From Mikania micrantha (taxonomy: Eukaryota; Streptophyta; Magnoliopsida; Asterales; Asteraceae): DNA of 64,000 nucleotides. How positions within the stretch are numbered: the first letter of the stretch is position 1; every line of letters begins with the position of its first letter. This document shows, in pieces, positions 11,966 through 23,553 of this stretch. A program made the translations under genes and the position numbers. The stretch covers positions 107,586,362-107,650,361 of the forward strand of contig CM018693.1 in NCBI GenBank assembly GCA_009363875.1, read 5' to 3'. Below the pieces are notes generated by a model. That model saw only the letters and a program-made list of their open reading frames with translations, was not told where the DNA came from and ran no database searches.

Positions 11966-14900
11966 GTTCCATTGCCCGATGATCGTGTATTGGAAGTCAG
12001 AGGGGATCAAGCAAAACGAAGTGTCAAAATCATTTCCTGCATAAAGGCGCGTAAGTGTTTACAGAAGAAGTGTGTAGCTTTCTTGGCTCATGTAGTGGAA
12101 AAAGAGAAAGACAGGAAGAAGATACAAGACGTACCGGTAGTAAGAGCATATCCAGAAGTATTCCCTGAAGACCTACCAGGTTTGCCTCCGGTGCGACCGG
12201 TAGAGTTTCGAATCGACTTAGTTCCTGGAGCAACTCCTGTTGCTAAATCCCCTTATCGGCTAGCACCTTCAGAGATGCAGGAATTGTCGAATCAGTTGCA
12301 GGAGTTACTGGATAAAGGGTTCATTAGACCGAGCTACTCGCCTTGGGGAGCTCCGGTCTTGTTCGTGAAGAAGAAGGACGGATCGTTCAGAATGTGCATA
12401 GATTACAGGGAGCTGAACAAACTAACCATCAAGAATCGGTATCCATTGCCGAGGATTGATGATTTGTTTGACCAATTGCAAGGAGCCCAGTATTTCTCAA
12501 AGATCGATCTACGGTCCGGTTATCATCAGCTTAGAGTTCAAGACGAAGACATACCGAAGACGGCATTCCGAACCAGATACGGGCATTACGAATTCATGGT
12601 GATGCCTTTCGGATTAACAAACGCACCAGCGGTTTTCATGGATCTCATGAACCGAGTGTGCAAGCCGTATCTAGATCAGTTTGTTATTGTCTTTATCGAT
12701 GACATACTGATTTATTCCAAGACCAAGACAGAGCACGAGCAACATCTCAGAAAGATCTTGGAACTGTTGACAGAACAAAAGCTTTATGCCAAATTCTCTA
12801 AATGTGAATTTTGGTTAAGAGAAGTTCAGTTTCTTGGACACGTAGTCAACCGAGAGGGAATACACGTAGATCCCGCCAAGATAGAAGCAATAAAGAACTG
12901 GGATACTCCGAAGACACCGACGGAGATACGGTCTTTTCTGGGATTGGCAGGCTATTACAGGAGGTTCATCTCGAACTTTTCTAAGATAGCTTTGCCTCTC
13001 ACTAAACTAACTCAGAAGAGTGAACCGTTTGTCTGGGAGCAGAAACAAGAAGATGCTTTTCAGACATTGAAACAGAAACTGTGTGATGCTCCAATCTTAT
13101 CTCTCCCAGAAGGATGTGAAGACTTTGTTGTGTATTGTGATGCATCCCATCAGGGACTCGGTTGTGTTTTAATGCAACGGGACAAGGTCATAGCCTATGC
13201 ATCAAGACAGTTAAAGATTCATGAGAAGAATTACACTACTCATGATCTTGAACTGGGAGCAGTAATCTTCGCATTGAAGATTTGGAGACATTACTTATAT
13301 GGCACTAAGTGTACCATATTTACAGATCACAAGAGTCTGCAGCATATCTTTGATCAGAAGGAACTCAATATGCGACAACGCCGTTGGGTTGAACTTCTGA
13401 ATGATTATGATTGTGTGATCAAGTACCATCCGGGAAAGGCGAATGTTGTAGCTGATGCCTTGAGCCGGAAGGAACGGGTCAAACCCTTACGCGTTAGAGC
13501 TATGGGGATGACTGTACGGACCAGTTTACAAGACAGGATCATTCAAGCCCAACAAGAATCAGTTGATAAGGGAAACTTGAAGAAAGAACTTGACTGTGGA
13601 GCAGAGAAACATTTAGAGACTAAGATTGATGGAATGATCTACTACCAGGATCGTATATGGATTCCTGCGGTAGATGAATTGAGAAGACTTATCATCGATG
13701 AAGCACACAAGACAAAATATTCTGTACACCCAGGCGCTGATAAAATGTATCAAGACTTGCGTGGATTTTATTGGTGGCCGGGAATGAAGAAAGACATAGC
13801 CGAGTACGTCGGTCGGTGTCTGACGTGTGCGAAGGTAAAGGCGGAACACCAGAGACCGTCTGGTTTACTGGAACAGCCTGAGATTCCGCTCTGGAAGTGG
13901 GAACAAATAGCTATGGATTTCATTACCAAGCTACCCCGCACTTCCAGGGGTCACGATACGATTTGGGTGATCATTGATCGTTTAACAAAATCTGCTCACT
14001 TCTTGCCGATGCGTGAAACCTTCACGATGGATAGACTGGCGAGATTGTACATTAATGAGATAGTGGTACGTCACGGTGTACCATTATCAATTATTTCTGA
14101 TAGAGACAGCAGATTTACTTCAAGGTTCTGGCAATCACTGCAGAAATCTCTAGGGACACAGTTAAATCTGAGTACAGCTTACCATCCACAAACGGACGGT
14201 CAAAGCGAACGTACGATTCAGACCCTAGAGGATATGTTAAGAACCTGTATTTTGGATTTCGGTGGGAATTGGGATTCTCATTTGCCACTGATTGAGTTCT
14301 CCTACAACAACAGTTATCACAGCAGTATCGGATGTGCACCATTCGAGGCTCTCTATGGCCGGAAATGTCGATCACCGATCTGTTGGACTGAAGTGGGAGA
14401 TAACCGCTTAACTGGACCAGAGCTTATTCAGGAAACCACTGACAAGATTGCTCAGATTCAAAGAAGACTACAAGCTACCAGAAGCAGACAGAAAAGCTAT
14501 GCCGACAAACGGCGTAAGCCGTTGGAATTCCAAGTGGGAGACCGTGTTATGTTGAAGGTTTCTCCATGGAAGGGTGTAGTTCGTTTTGGAACAAAAGGCA
14601 AACTAGCACCACGATACGTGGGACCGTTCGAAATCATCGAACGTATTGGTCCTGTAGCGTATAGACTGAGATTACCCGATGAACTCAGTGGTGTGCATGA
14701 CGTGTTTCACGTCTCAAACTTAAAGAAATGCCTTGCTGACGAATCACTCGTCATTCCAATCAAAGAAATTCAAATTGATGATCAGTTACATTTCATAGAA
14801 GAACCTTTAGAGATTATGGATCGCAAAGTCAAGCAACTGAGGCGAAGCCATATTCCGATTGTAAAGGTTCGTTGGAATTCAAGACGCGGACCCGAGTTTA

Positions 14901-14980
14901 CTTGGGAACGTGAAGATCACATGAAGTTAAAGTATCCCCAACTGTTTGAAGAGGAAGATGTACCCGATAACAATTCTTAA
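11966..14980 (+). CDS. Pol (RT-RNase H-integrase-chromodomain), in frame after a TGA
   Basis: About 1,004 codons are open from the TGA to TAA 14978-14980, in the same frame as gag. There is no ATG at the start (the first possible codon is TTG), so expression needs readthrough or a non-mutant copy. Reverse transcriptase carries FIDD at 12692-12703. RNase H begins near YCDAS at about 13135. The integrase zinc-binding region follows (about 13720-13830), then the catalytic triad D (13916), D (14099) and E (14207), with the expected 35-residue spacing between the last two. A chromodomain-like tail rich in Trp, Arg and Lys lies at about 14800-14960. Apart from the upstream TGA I see no lesion. Confidence 0.93.
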   Translation, partial: VPLPDDRVLEVRGDQAKRSVKIISCIKARKCLQKKCVAFLAHVVEKEKDRKKIQDVPVVRAYPEVFPEDLPGLPPVRPVEFRIDLVPGATPVAKSPYRLAPSEMQELSNQLQELLDKGFIRPSYSPWGAPVLFVKKKDGSFRMCIDYRELNKLTIKNRYPLPRIDDLFDQLQGAQYFSKIDLRSGYHQLRVQDEDIPKTAFRTRYGHYEFMVMPFGLTNAPAVFMDLMNRVCKPYLDQFVIVFIDDILIYSKTKTEHEQHLRKILELLTEQKLYAKFSKCEFWLREVQFLGHVVNREGIHVDPAKIEAIKNWDTPKTPTEIRSFLGLAGYYRRFISNFSKIALPLTKLTQKSEPFVWEQKQEDAFQTLKQKLCDAPILSLPEGCEDFVVYCDASHQGLGCVLMQRDKVIAYASRQLKIHEKNYTTHDLELGAVIFALKIWRHYLYGTKCTIFTDHKSLQHIFDQKELNMRQRRWVELLNDYDCVIKYHPGKANVVADALSRKERVKPLRVRAMGMTVRTSLQDRIIQAQQESVDKGNLKKELDCGAEKHLETKIDGMIYYQDRIWIPAVDELRRLIIDEAHKTKYSVHPGADKMYQDLRGFYWWPGMKKDIAEYVGRCLTCAKVKAEHQRPSGLLEQPEIPLWKWEQIAMDFITKLPRTSRGHDTIWVIIDRLTKSAHFLPMRETFTMDRLARLYINEIVVRHGVPLSIISDRDSRFTSRFWQSLQKSLGTQLNLSTAYHPQTDGQSERTIQTLEDMLRTCILDFGGNWDSHLPLIEFSYNNSYHSSIGCAPFEALYGRKCRSPICWTEVGDNRLTGPELIQETTDKIAQIQRRLQATRSRQKSYADKRRKPLEFQVGDRVMLKVSPWKGVVRFGTKGKLAPRYVGPFEIIERIGPVAYRLRLPDELSGVHDVFHVSNLKKCLADESLVIPIKEIQIDDQLHFIEEPLEIMDRKVKQLRRSHIPIVKVRWNSRRGPEFTWEREDHMKLKYPQLFEEEDVPDNNS

Positions 14981-15004
14981 ATTTCGGGACGAAATTTCTT
15001 TAAC

Positions 15005-15013
15005 AAGGGGAGA
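15005..15013 (+). promoter_or_regulatory. Polypurine tract of the Tekay-type element
   Basis: AAGGGGAGA lies one base before the 3' LTR. It is the expected plus-strand primer. Confidence 0.93.
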
Positions 15014-15014
15014 C

Positions 15015-18000
15015 TGTAACATCAGTGCCAGAGCCGTCACCGGAACAGTGATCGTAAACAGTACGTGAACAGTAATCAGGTACAAATCTTATGTAATTCA
15101 GTGTATTTCATATTCATATCACGTTTCAGTATCATTTTATGCTAACAAAACAGAAAATTTATAATCATTTCAGAGAAATCAATTCAGAACAATGGTTCTT
15201 GAGTCAGATAATTATCTGGCAACACAGGACCATCATGTGATTTATTTGTTAGGATCTTATTATGTATAAACGTATGTGAGGCCTTACAGGACAAAACAAC
15301 ACGAATATCGTTAAGTGAATGCTAAACCGACAGATTATTCGTATAGGTGACGATCTGTACGAATAAATCTAAAAGTTTAACGTTCTGAATGATATTCGAT
15401 AATTAGAAAACAATATTGAAAAGTGTAGTTATCGTCGTATTTGATTCGAACAAATACGCGCGATGACCGCGCGATTCGATTTAAACGCTAAATAAATATT
15501 TTGTAAATTAAATAATTAAAAGATATTTAGTTAATTTATTAGGAATCACAATCTAAAATAAATTTTATGATTCTATTTTAAAAACCGAGTCGTTTCGTTA
15601 CGAAAAATACGCGAAAGCGACGTTTCTACGCGAAACCACGCGAAACCGAACGAACCCGAACAAACCCGGGTATTTTCCCCACATTTATTGTGGCATTTAA
15701 TGCCACAACAACCACCATCTACCAGCCATAACTCCATTTTCGTCACCCTCATCCTCAAGCTTTCTCTCTCTAAAAACCCACCACTTCTCTCTAAGATCTC
15801 TAGCTCAAAACTTCACCATTTTGCGTGTTCTTGGTGTCAAAATCACCACCATTTCATGTAGATCAAGAAAGTACAACAGATCGGGGCTTAGATCCGCTTG
15901 ATTCGAGGTAAAGATCATGTTCAAGTTCGGTTTTTAGGGTTTTATAAACCCTTTGATCGAACCCATCTAGAGCCGGTCATACCAAATTTCTAACCCTTAG
16001 GATTCACTCTAGGATACCTTAGAATGGTGTAGGAACAAGATTCACTCAAACCTTTGGTCTAATAGTTCGAAACCATGGCTGCACAGGTGGGTGGTCGCGC
16101 GGCCGAATGACCCCCACCATCAGATGGTCGAATGACCCTAGCATCCACATTCGGCGAATGGCCTTGGGCCACATTCGCCAGACCCGATCCCATTCGCCAC
16201 TAGCCTCATTCGATGGTGCAACCAATCGGCCAAGTGGCCCATTCGCTCGACACAACCTATTCGGCAATAGCCATTCGACCAGTACTCTTATTCGACCTAG
16301 ATCACATACGGCCAACCTCACATTCGATCGGCCAACTCTCATTCGACTCAAGGCCTCATTCGACCATCATCCTTAATCGGCCAAGACTCATTCGACTACC
16401 ACCTTATTCGGCCAAGATGCATGGGTTACGACCACTTCGATTGAGAGTGGGTTATAAACAGTAACCATGAACAAAGGGTATTGCATGCATGGGTAGATTA
16501 AAACACTCACACACACACATCTTATACGTATGCATGGTGTGTGTGCGCATGGAAGACACATGAAAGCATGGGGATACATTAGGGTTTTTATAAATAAAGA
16601 TCTTCATGGATCATTTTGTACAAAAATCAAGTGTGTCGGGATCAATGTAGCTAAAACATTTGAAATTGTCAAGAAATCATATGGATCAAATAAGAACCTA
16701 AAGTTTAAGTGTTAATTAAATCATTAACACTTAGACCCTAGGAAAAATGTATAAAGACATGCAACTAAATTACGTGGTTTTACTTAAACTATCTTAGCAT
16801 AGTTAACCTATGTATTGAAAAGAAAACATTGGAAAAATCAAAGTTTTATAAATGGGGCCGAGAAAGGCCCAATGGGCTCCACTTAGGCCCATCACCTTTA
16901 AATTTTATGTCTTTATAAACAAAATGGGGTTTTAGTAAAAGTAAAAGATCCATAAACTTTATTAAATTATACTAAGTAATGTTTTCTAAATAATTTACTT
17001 GGAATGAAATAATTAGAACATGATATGATTAAAGTCTTAAAGTGGTTTCGTGGGGTAAGGGTTAACTAAAGGATAATAAGTTAGAACAATTGGAAAGAGT
17101 CATAGAAACACATTAGTAATCTAGGACACTTAGTTGCACGCCCGGACTAAACCCTAGACCCAACGTCTATTATAAATACTTATCGTATGCGAATTCTCTT
17201 AACACAACTCAGGTGATAAAGATACATAGGCAACAGTCAAAGAGTGCGCATTTTGTGATACTTCATTTGCACAGCAACACAGGTGAGTTCATTGCCCCTT
17301 TTCTAAACATTTTTGTTTTCAAACGCGGGGCTGAGAAGCATGCGTAAACTGTTTTATTTAACTGTTTATTTGAATGCTTTTATTTATTATATGTTTTACA
17401 TATATGTTTGTTGATACCCTAGACTCCTGTCTAGAAAATTATTAAACAGATTAAGTCGTCAAATGAATTTAAGTACTCTTAGGAGTAATACCTTAAATTT
17501 AAATCATAATTCAACCCTTAGTTCATCAAGTTCAAATTCAAGAACCTAAATTCAAAGTGAAATCAAATGAACATAATCAAGAGATCATATTCAAGGGAAT
17601 CATAACTCAGTGTGTGATCTGAGACCCAAGAATCATAATCAAATCAACTATCATTGGAAATCGGGGGAATTCAAAAGATCAAGATCAAGAGACTCAAGAA
17701 ATCAGATATCATAAATGTGTGTGAATCATGTTAATAATGAAATCATTATGATCTAATGAAATCATTAATACTCATGTCAAGGTGGATGTCAGTTGTATAT
17801 GGAATCAAGACCACGTGTAACACACATATAAAGTCCCACTCAGATGCAGAAGACCTTCGGGTCAGGCTGTAACGGGCAATAACATGAACGATCAAATGGA
17901 ATCAATATCAAAGTCAAAATCATGAGAATCAAGAGATCAAGAATCACAGGATATCCTTAAAGTCCCACTCAGATGCAGAAGACCATTGGGTCAGGCTGTA

Positions 18001-18896
18001 ACGGGCAAAACATTAAAATCCCGCTCAGTTCAGGTGTACTCCTTGTGAGTTATGCCTGACATGGGTCACGTGTGAGAGGTTACAACTTGGACAACCACCC
18101 ACAACTAAGTCTAATTGATTGGGTCAAATAATACCCAATCATCATGTCTTAGTTGTACTTAAATGTTTTATTTAATTATTAAATTAAATATTTGACATTT
18201 TACTATTATCTCTGACTTTTGGGAAATTCTATATCTACGATCGAGAATCAAGAGGATCAAAGGCAAATCAGATTTCAATATCATGATCTAAATCAGAAGT
18301 GTTAGGTAAAAATGCTTAATTATTATTAACAACAGTGTCATATGCATATTAGTATGTGGTGGGATAGCGTCTGGGCTTGACCCTTTCGTGATTCCCTATA
18401 TATAAGCATACCGATGTGGATATTACATGTGGAGTTAATGAGGTTAGGGTCTTTACCGAAAGAGGTTTTCAAATCATTTTCAAATCCTAAAATTATATGA
18501 ACTCACCAACCATGTGTTGACTTTATTTTTGCATGACTTCTCAGGTGACGAACAGGTCAACTAAGGAGTTATTCCTTTTGGACTAGGACTTCTGATAGAA
18601 GGCTTAGCATTTTGGACCTGCATTATTTTGAAGACATCATTATGCAAATTATTTTGTATATCTTGTGTAAATACAAGATAGAAATACATGATGTTAATGG
18701 TAGATTTACATTGTTAAATTATAAACAATACTGATGTAATTTAACTTTGTAATTCTATTATGTTTAGCATTTCTCATTTGTATCATGTGCAATGTAAACA
18801 ATCTGATCATCACGATTATCACTCACGATATCGCGCCCCGGGAACTTTCCGCCCGACGGGACAACCGATCCTATCCCGCCGGCTCGGGGTGTGACA
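15015..18896 (+). repeat. 3' LTR of the Tekay-type element
   Basis: It has the same length as the 5' LTR (3,882 bases). The nine differences I saw include GCCAGAGCC for GCCGGAGCC near the start, ATTAAGTCG for ATTATGTCG, AATAATG for AATAAGG, and CGCCGGCT for CGCCAGCT near the end. The CATTCG cluster is at about 16100-16419. Confidence 0.95.
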
Positions 18897-18901
18897 TGAA
18901 T

Positions 18902-21074
18902 ACACCATTGGAAGCCATTGAAGCCCAAATATTGAAGGTTGATGCTTGGGGAAACACTAGAAAGCTTGGTGGAAACTTGATGGAACTCAAGAACCACCAC
19001 CACCTTCAATCTGCTCAACCCAGCTTTCCAGGAGCTTGAGAGACTGCTAACATCATCACTTATACATTCTTGAACCTCTTGAAGTAATTTATATGGTTTA
19101 AACACACATCTAACAGCATAAACACACATGCAACATTTGAAACCCACATGCACACATTCAAACCTTGCATGCACGAAATTTGGACATTTTATGATTTGAG
19201 TTTGTTGATATTGCTACTGGTTTTGATGACCTTGATGATTGATATGAATTATAATATTGATTTAATGGAGATATTGGAGCTATCATGGCATTATTTGTGA
19301 TTTTTGATAGAAACAACGGTTTTATTGACATGCATGTATGATCTAAAGTATTTTAGATGATTTTGGTTATTGAGAAACGATTTTTGATGATATTCAAGTA
19401 TATTTGCAAGGTTCAATAGAATTTAGATGGTTAAAAATGGGTTATTTAAGGATCTTGCTATTTATAGTAACTTCTGCATGGCAAATCTTGATAGACGATG
19501 AAATATAACTTTGCATGTGATTGAAAGTAGTGATTTATGATCTTGATTGATGATTTTAACATGAGAAATTGCTTGAATTTAGTGAGATGATGTTTATTTG
19601 AGAATATTACCAAATATAGTAACTTTATCTTGTGAAAACTTGTGAGATGATGATATTAGGTGAAATAGGTTGCTAAAATGATGTGTTGTTGTTGATAATG
19701 AGATTATTAACATATGTTAGGCATTAATTTGGTTAAAAGAATGCTAGAATGAAAAGTTGCCATTTTAGGAAACTTTAATGACTAAAAACGAGCTATGTGT
19801 TTATTTGATCGCATTTGACAACGTGCTACATGTTAACATGATCACATAGGACTAATGAGCATGCTAGAATCTTTAAAACGACAAGTGTTGTGGAACTTGC
19901 TAAAAATGGAAACTTACTATAAACAGTAAGTTGTCCATAAACGCGATTTGCGTGTTTTGCACACAAAGAGCACGATCACGAATGTTACATGAATCACAAC
20001 CAACACACGGTTCACCAACGGGTCGTTGACTTGACACTGTCAAACATGATCAAACACGTAAAAATACGGTCAATGTGGACCGACAGGGACAAACAAAACA
20101 ACTGAGGGTTGTTAAGCACAAACACGAACAAGAACACGGTCACTTACACAAACTCACGTAAGCTATACGATATTGGTAACCGGTGAACGAGTCACCTGCG
20201 GCGTACCGGAGCTTACGCTATCACTTTTCGGAATTCACTTAGGTGAGTTTACGGTTCCTCTTTAACTCTTTTACAAACTTTTCAAATAGGGGGAGAATAC
20301 TTGTTGAATCAAGTCAAACATTTATACTTGTACAAACATATTGTGTATGCTGGTTTATTAGACAAACATAAGTTTTGTATCGTAACAAGCCCTCACAAAG
20401 TCTTACCGTTAATGTACAAACAACGAGGTGACTTTGAATAGATCTGTTTGGGTGTGACGAACCCCATGTGGCACAATACTGACCGAAGGTCAGGACACGT
20501 GAAATCTAGACCTACCATGCCATTGTTATTACGAGACATGGTGGAGGCAAAGACTAACAAGTCTAGTTCGGTAGTGACGCACTGACATTGGAGCCTAGGG
20601 CTCGGGACTAACATTTGATAAATAGCATGACACGTGACAAACATTTTTTATTATTATATAGGTATATCAAAACCTGTGAACTCACCAACCTATGTATTGA
20701 CACTTTTATTTCTTAAACATGTATTATCAGGTAACTAGCTGTATTTATATCCAGATGCACATAAGGATCGAGCATAGGATCAACTGCATCCATTTCATGT
20801 TTATGAAAACAAACATTTTATGTCATATGATTATGTACTGACAATGTAGTGTCTAACAATTTAATTTTTCCGCTGCACTTTAAACACACTACTTTCCGCT
20901 GCATGACCTTTGTAATTCCACTGCTTCACTTTATAAACTGTTTGGTTGTGTTTATGACAAACATTGTATTTTGAAACGCATATAGAGTTGTTCAATATGA
21001 CCATGAGCTGTGATTCTGGCCACGTGACATTCATGTGGACAGACACCACACGTGGGAATTTGGGCTGTGTGACA
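18902..21074 (+). repeat. Truncated 5' LTR of host gypsy relic, right piece
   Basis: This continues from 6250 once the insertion and one TGAAT copy are removed. It carries the conserved module CTCACCAACC...TATTGAC...TCAGGTAAC at about 20678-20735. It ends TGTGACA at 21074, directly before a PBS. It is related to, but diverged from, the solo LTR at 23802-26596. Confidence 0.8.
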
Positions 21075-21077
21075 GAC

Positions 21078-21090
21078 TGGTATCAGAGCC
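21078..21090 (+). promoter_or_regulatory. Primer binding site of host gypsy relic
   Basis: TGGTATCAGAGCC sits 3 bases after the LTR end, the same spacing as in the intact Tekay element. Confidence 0.92.
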
Positions 21091-21210
21091 TTGGTTATAT
21101 AGAACTAGGTTTGCATGTAGTAAACTTAGACTATAGCCATTGCTCAACATTAGACACTACACTTAGACATTGCACAATAATATGTTATTTTTAGTGTTAC
21201 CTGTTACTTA

Positions 21211-22040
21211 TTGAATCAAGATTACAAGTTGGACAACAACGGAGATGGAAAGAACCCGGGGAAACGCCCGACAAAGTACGAGCTAACTAAGGAGGAGAAG
21301 CAGAGGATACGTCTCATCGTAGCCAGAGTGGACTCTGAGGAGTCTAAGAGACCTCGACCATCGAGCAGTACCGGATCATGGGATTGGTACCCCGCTACTG
21401 TGGCTACGTGGGTCAGGGAGGAGAGAGTCTCACGTCTACCAATGCTGGGAGATGCATCTACCGGACCCCCATTACCACCACTTGGCATGCCCATGGAGCA
21501 GGCATTCGCCGCACTTGTCTCGAGGTCGGCCCTTGAGTCCCGACTGTTATACGAGCTGACTAAGGAGGTCAGAATCCTTCGTGAGAATAACCGACGCCTC
21601 CAAGGACATGTGGATTATTTGCAGGACGAGCTGGCTTATACCGACCGAGTACATGATGTCTTGGTCGGGATGACCAAAGACTCGATCCAGCAGCAGGAGG
21701 AGACGGCGGCCAAGGTCGCAGATATCCTTGCGAGGACAGGACAGCTGGAGGAGCAGCAGGGGACTATCACTACAGTGGTACACGAGCACGGTGGAGGACT
21801 AGTGGCGGTGGAGGTTGTGTCCGAGAAGAACACGACCCAAATTCAGGCTAGCGACGCCATGATGAACACCTGGGCGGCGCAGTTCATTGTGGAGCCGGAG
21901 CCCGAGGATTAGCCTCAGTTCAAGGCGGAGGACCTTGAGGAGGGAGACTTCGATGAGGATCCATAGGAGGATCCTGAGGAGGAGGAGGATGATAGACCTG
22001 CCGACAGTGGAGATTCACACTCCATGATCATCTCACATTA
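21211..22040 (+). pseudogene. Broken N-terminal coiled-coil ORF of the gypsy relic
   Basis: The frame is open from 21211 (TTG, no early ATG) to TAG 21910-21912. It then continues in the same frame through a second TAG near 21966 to a stop around 22040. The protein has a charged N-terminus, a Ser/Pro-rich stretch, a probable coiled coil (about 21550-21750) and a very acidic C-terminus. I do not recognise the family. Both internal TAGs would be CAG before a C-to-T change. About 500 bases of mostly stop-rich sequence separate it from the gag core downstream, so it may be a separate leader ORF or the N-terminus of a diverged Gag. Confidence 0.55.
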
Positions 22041-22269
22041 GCTAGATCATTTTATTTCAGTTTACTTTATTTTCTTGCACGCCTAGATGAGCGGGATGTG
22101 CTCATATGAATCATGATAGTAGTATTTTGTTTTGAAAGCTATTGTACTCAAAAGATGTCGGTTAATGAAATGATATTTTGGCTTTATCATTGTCTACTTT
22201 ATTTATGATGCATCCTAATTCAACATCTAACACTGCTGACAACTAACACAACATATATTTTATATAGAA

Positions 22270-23250
22270 CTAACAATATGGCTTGACGGGGAACACATTC
22301 GCGAGCGCATAAGAGACAGATCAGCGTGACAACCATTAAGATGATGGTTGACTGGCGGGTCAACAAGACGATTTCCGAGTACGAGGCAAGTCGTCTGCAC
22401 AGGGAAACTAGCGAAACGAACAACGGTACTAACATTTGCTTAACCCGACTAACATAGTATAGCTAACCCGAACACTAACACACAACGTTGTCAACTGACA
22501 AACAAGACCCCAAGGCAACACTAACAAGGGGTGCTCATTCAAAACCTTTCTGAGCAGTTGGAATGCTCCGCTGGGTAGAGAAGGCGAAATCCGTCTTCTC
22601 GATGTGTGAGTGTGCGGATGAAAACCGGATCAAGTTCGCAACCGGTACTCCTGAGGGCCCGGCCCTGACATGGTGGAACACCCATGTTCAAACACTGGGT
22701 CTGGACGACGCTAACTATATGACTTGGGAATATTTCACCAGCATGTTACAAGAAGTGTACTGCCTAGGAACGAAATCAAAAGGCTGGAGGAAGAATTACG
22801 GGTTCACAAGATGGTGGGCTCGGAGATTGAACAGTACTGCACACGGTACCATGAGTTGTGCAAATTGTGCCCGGGGATGGTGACCCCCGAATATAAAAAG
22901 ATAAAGCAGTTCATCGGTGGACTGCCCGAACAAATTCAGAGCATGTTCACAGCCTCTGACCGACACAGATCCAACCTACCATCAGACTGGCCCACAAACT
23001 AACTGATCAAGCCATGGCCCAAGGAAAGCTACCCAAACGAGGTGAACATCTGAAACCTCAAGAAAGCCATAAACGCAAGTGGGAGCCCAGTCACCACCAG
23101 CCTCATCCTTCACACCAACAACAACAAAGGTCTGCACCAGCCAGAGCTTTCACTGCAACCCAACCTGATGTCAAGGGAAAGGATGTGTAAGAGGGGAAGT
23201 ACCCCCTATGTCACCGGTGTTCATATCACCACTTTGGGAAATGTGAGCGG
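22270..23250 (+). pseudogene. Degenerate gag of the gypsy relic
   Basis: The clearest part is 22563-22780, with LRWVEKA and LTWWNTHVQ, the core of the retrotransposon gag domain. The frame then shifts and the C-terminal half appears in another frame (22724-23002, including TRYHELCKLCPGM). A basic, glutamine-rich linker follows, then a degraded CCHC zinc knuckle (about 23200-23247). Stops and at least one frameshift destroy the ORF. The knuckle runs straight into RT sequence with no protease, so DNA has been lost at about 23250. Confidence 0.75.
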
Positions 23251-23553
23251 TACCATCAACTAAAGCTTAGAGAGGACAACATTCCAAAGACGGATTTTCT
23301 TAAGAGGTACAGGCATGGATTGATGAACTAGGATACCATGAACCGGGTGTTTAGCCCAATGTTATATAGGTCAGTCATTGTGTTTATTGATGACATACTT
23401 ATCTATTCCAAGAATGAAGCCTATCACGCATGTCCTTTGCGTGAAGTTCTTGAAACACTTTGTAAGGAGAAATTGTATGCCAAATTATCTAAGTGTGACT
23501 TCTAGTTACGTGAAGTCCAATTCTTAGGGCATGTGGTAAATGCTAATGGTATA
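23251..23553 (+). pseudogene. RT fragment of the gypsy relic, 5' piece
   Basis: It begins mid-domain with YHQLKLRE, lacks the segment before MNRV, and keeps the catalytic FIDDILIYSK and later LREVQFLGHVV. It has at least two stops. It breaks at GTATA 23549-23553, where a solo LTR has inserted, and the frame resumes at 28432. Confidence 0.85.

Larger units (their letters stand above)
6251..18896 (+). mobile_element. Complete Tekay-type Ty3/Gypsy retrotransposon
   Basis: The element is bounded by TGTAACATCA and GGTGTGACA and flanked by a perfect 5-bp target duplication, TGAAT (6246-6250 and 18897-18901). Both LTRs are 3,882 bases (6251-10132 and 15015-18896). Inside, in order, are PBS, gag with two zinc knuckles, aspartic protease, reverse transcriptase, RNase H, integrase with a C-terminal chromodomain-like segment, and PPT. 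This order and the chromodomain fit the chromovirus Tekay/Del lineage. I count nine base differences between the LTRs (about 0.23%), so the insertion is very recent. The only obvious coding defect is one in-frame TGA at 11963-11965. Confidence 0.96.

Noticed and set aside
11972..14980. Independent pol start at 11972
   Set aside because: The codon there is TTG, not ATG; the frame is simply the continuation after the TGA.
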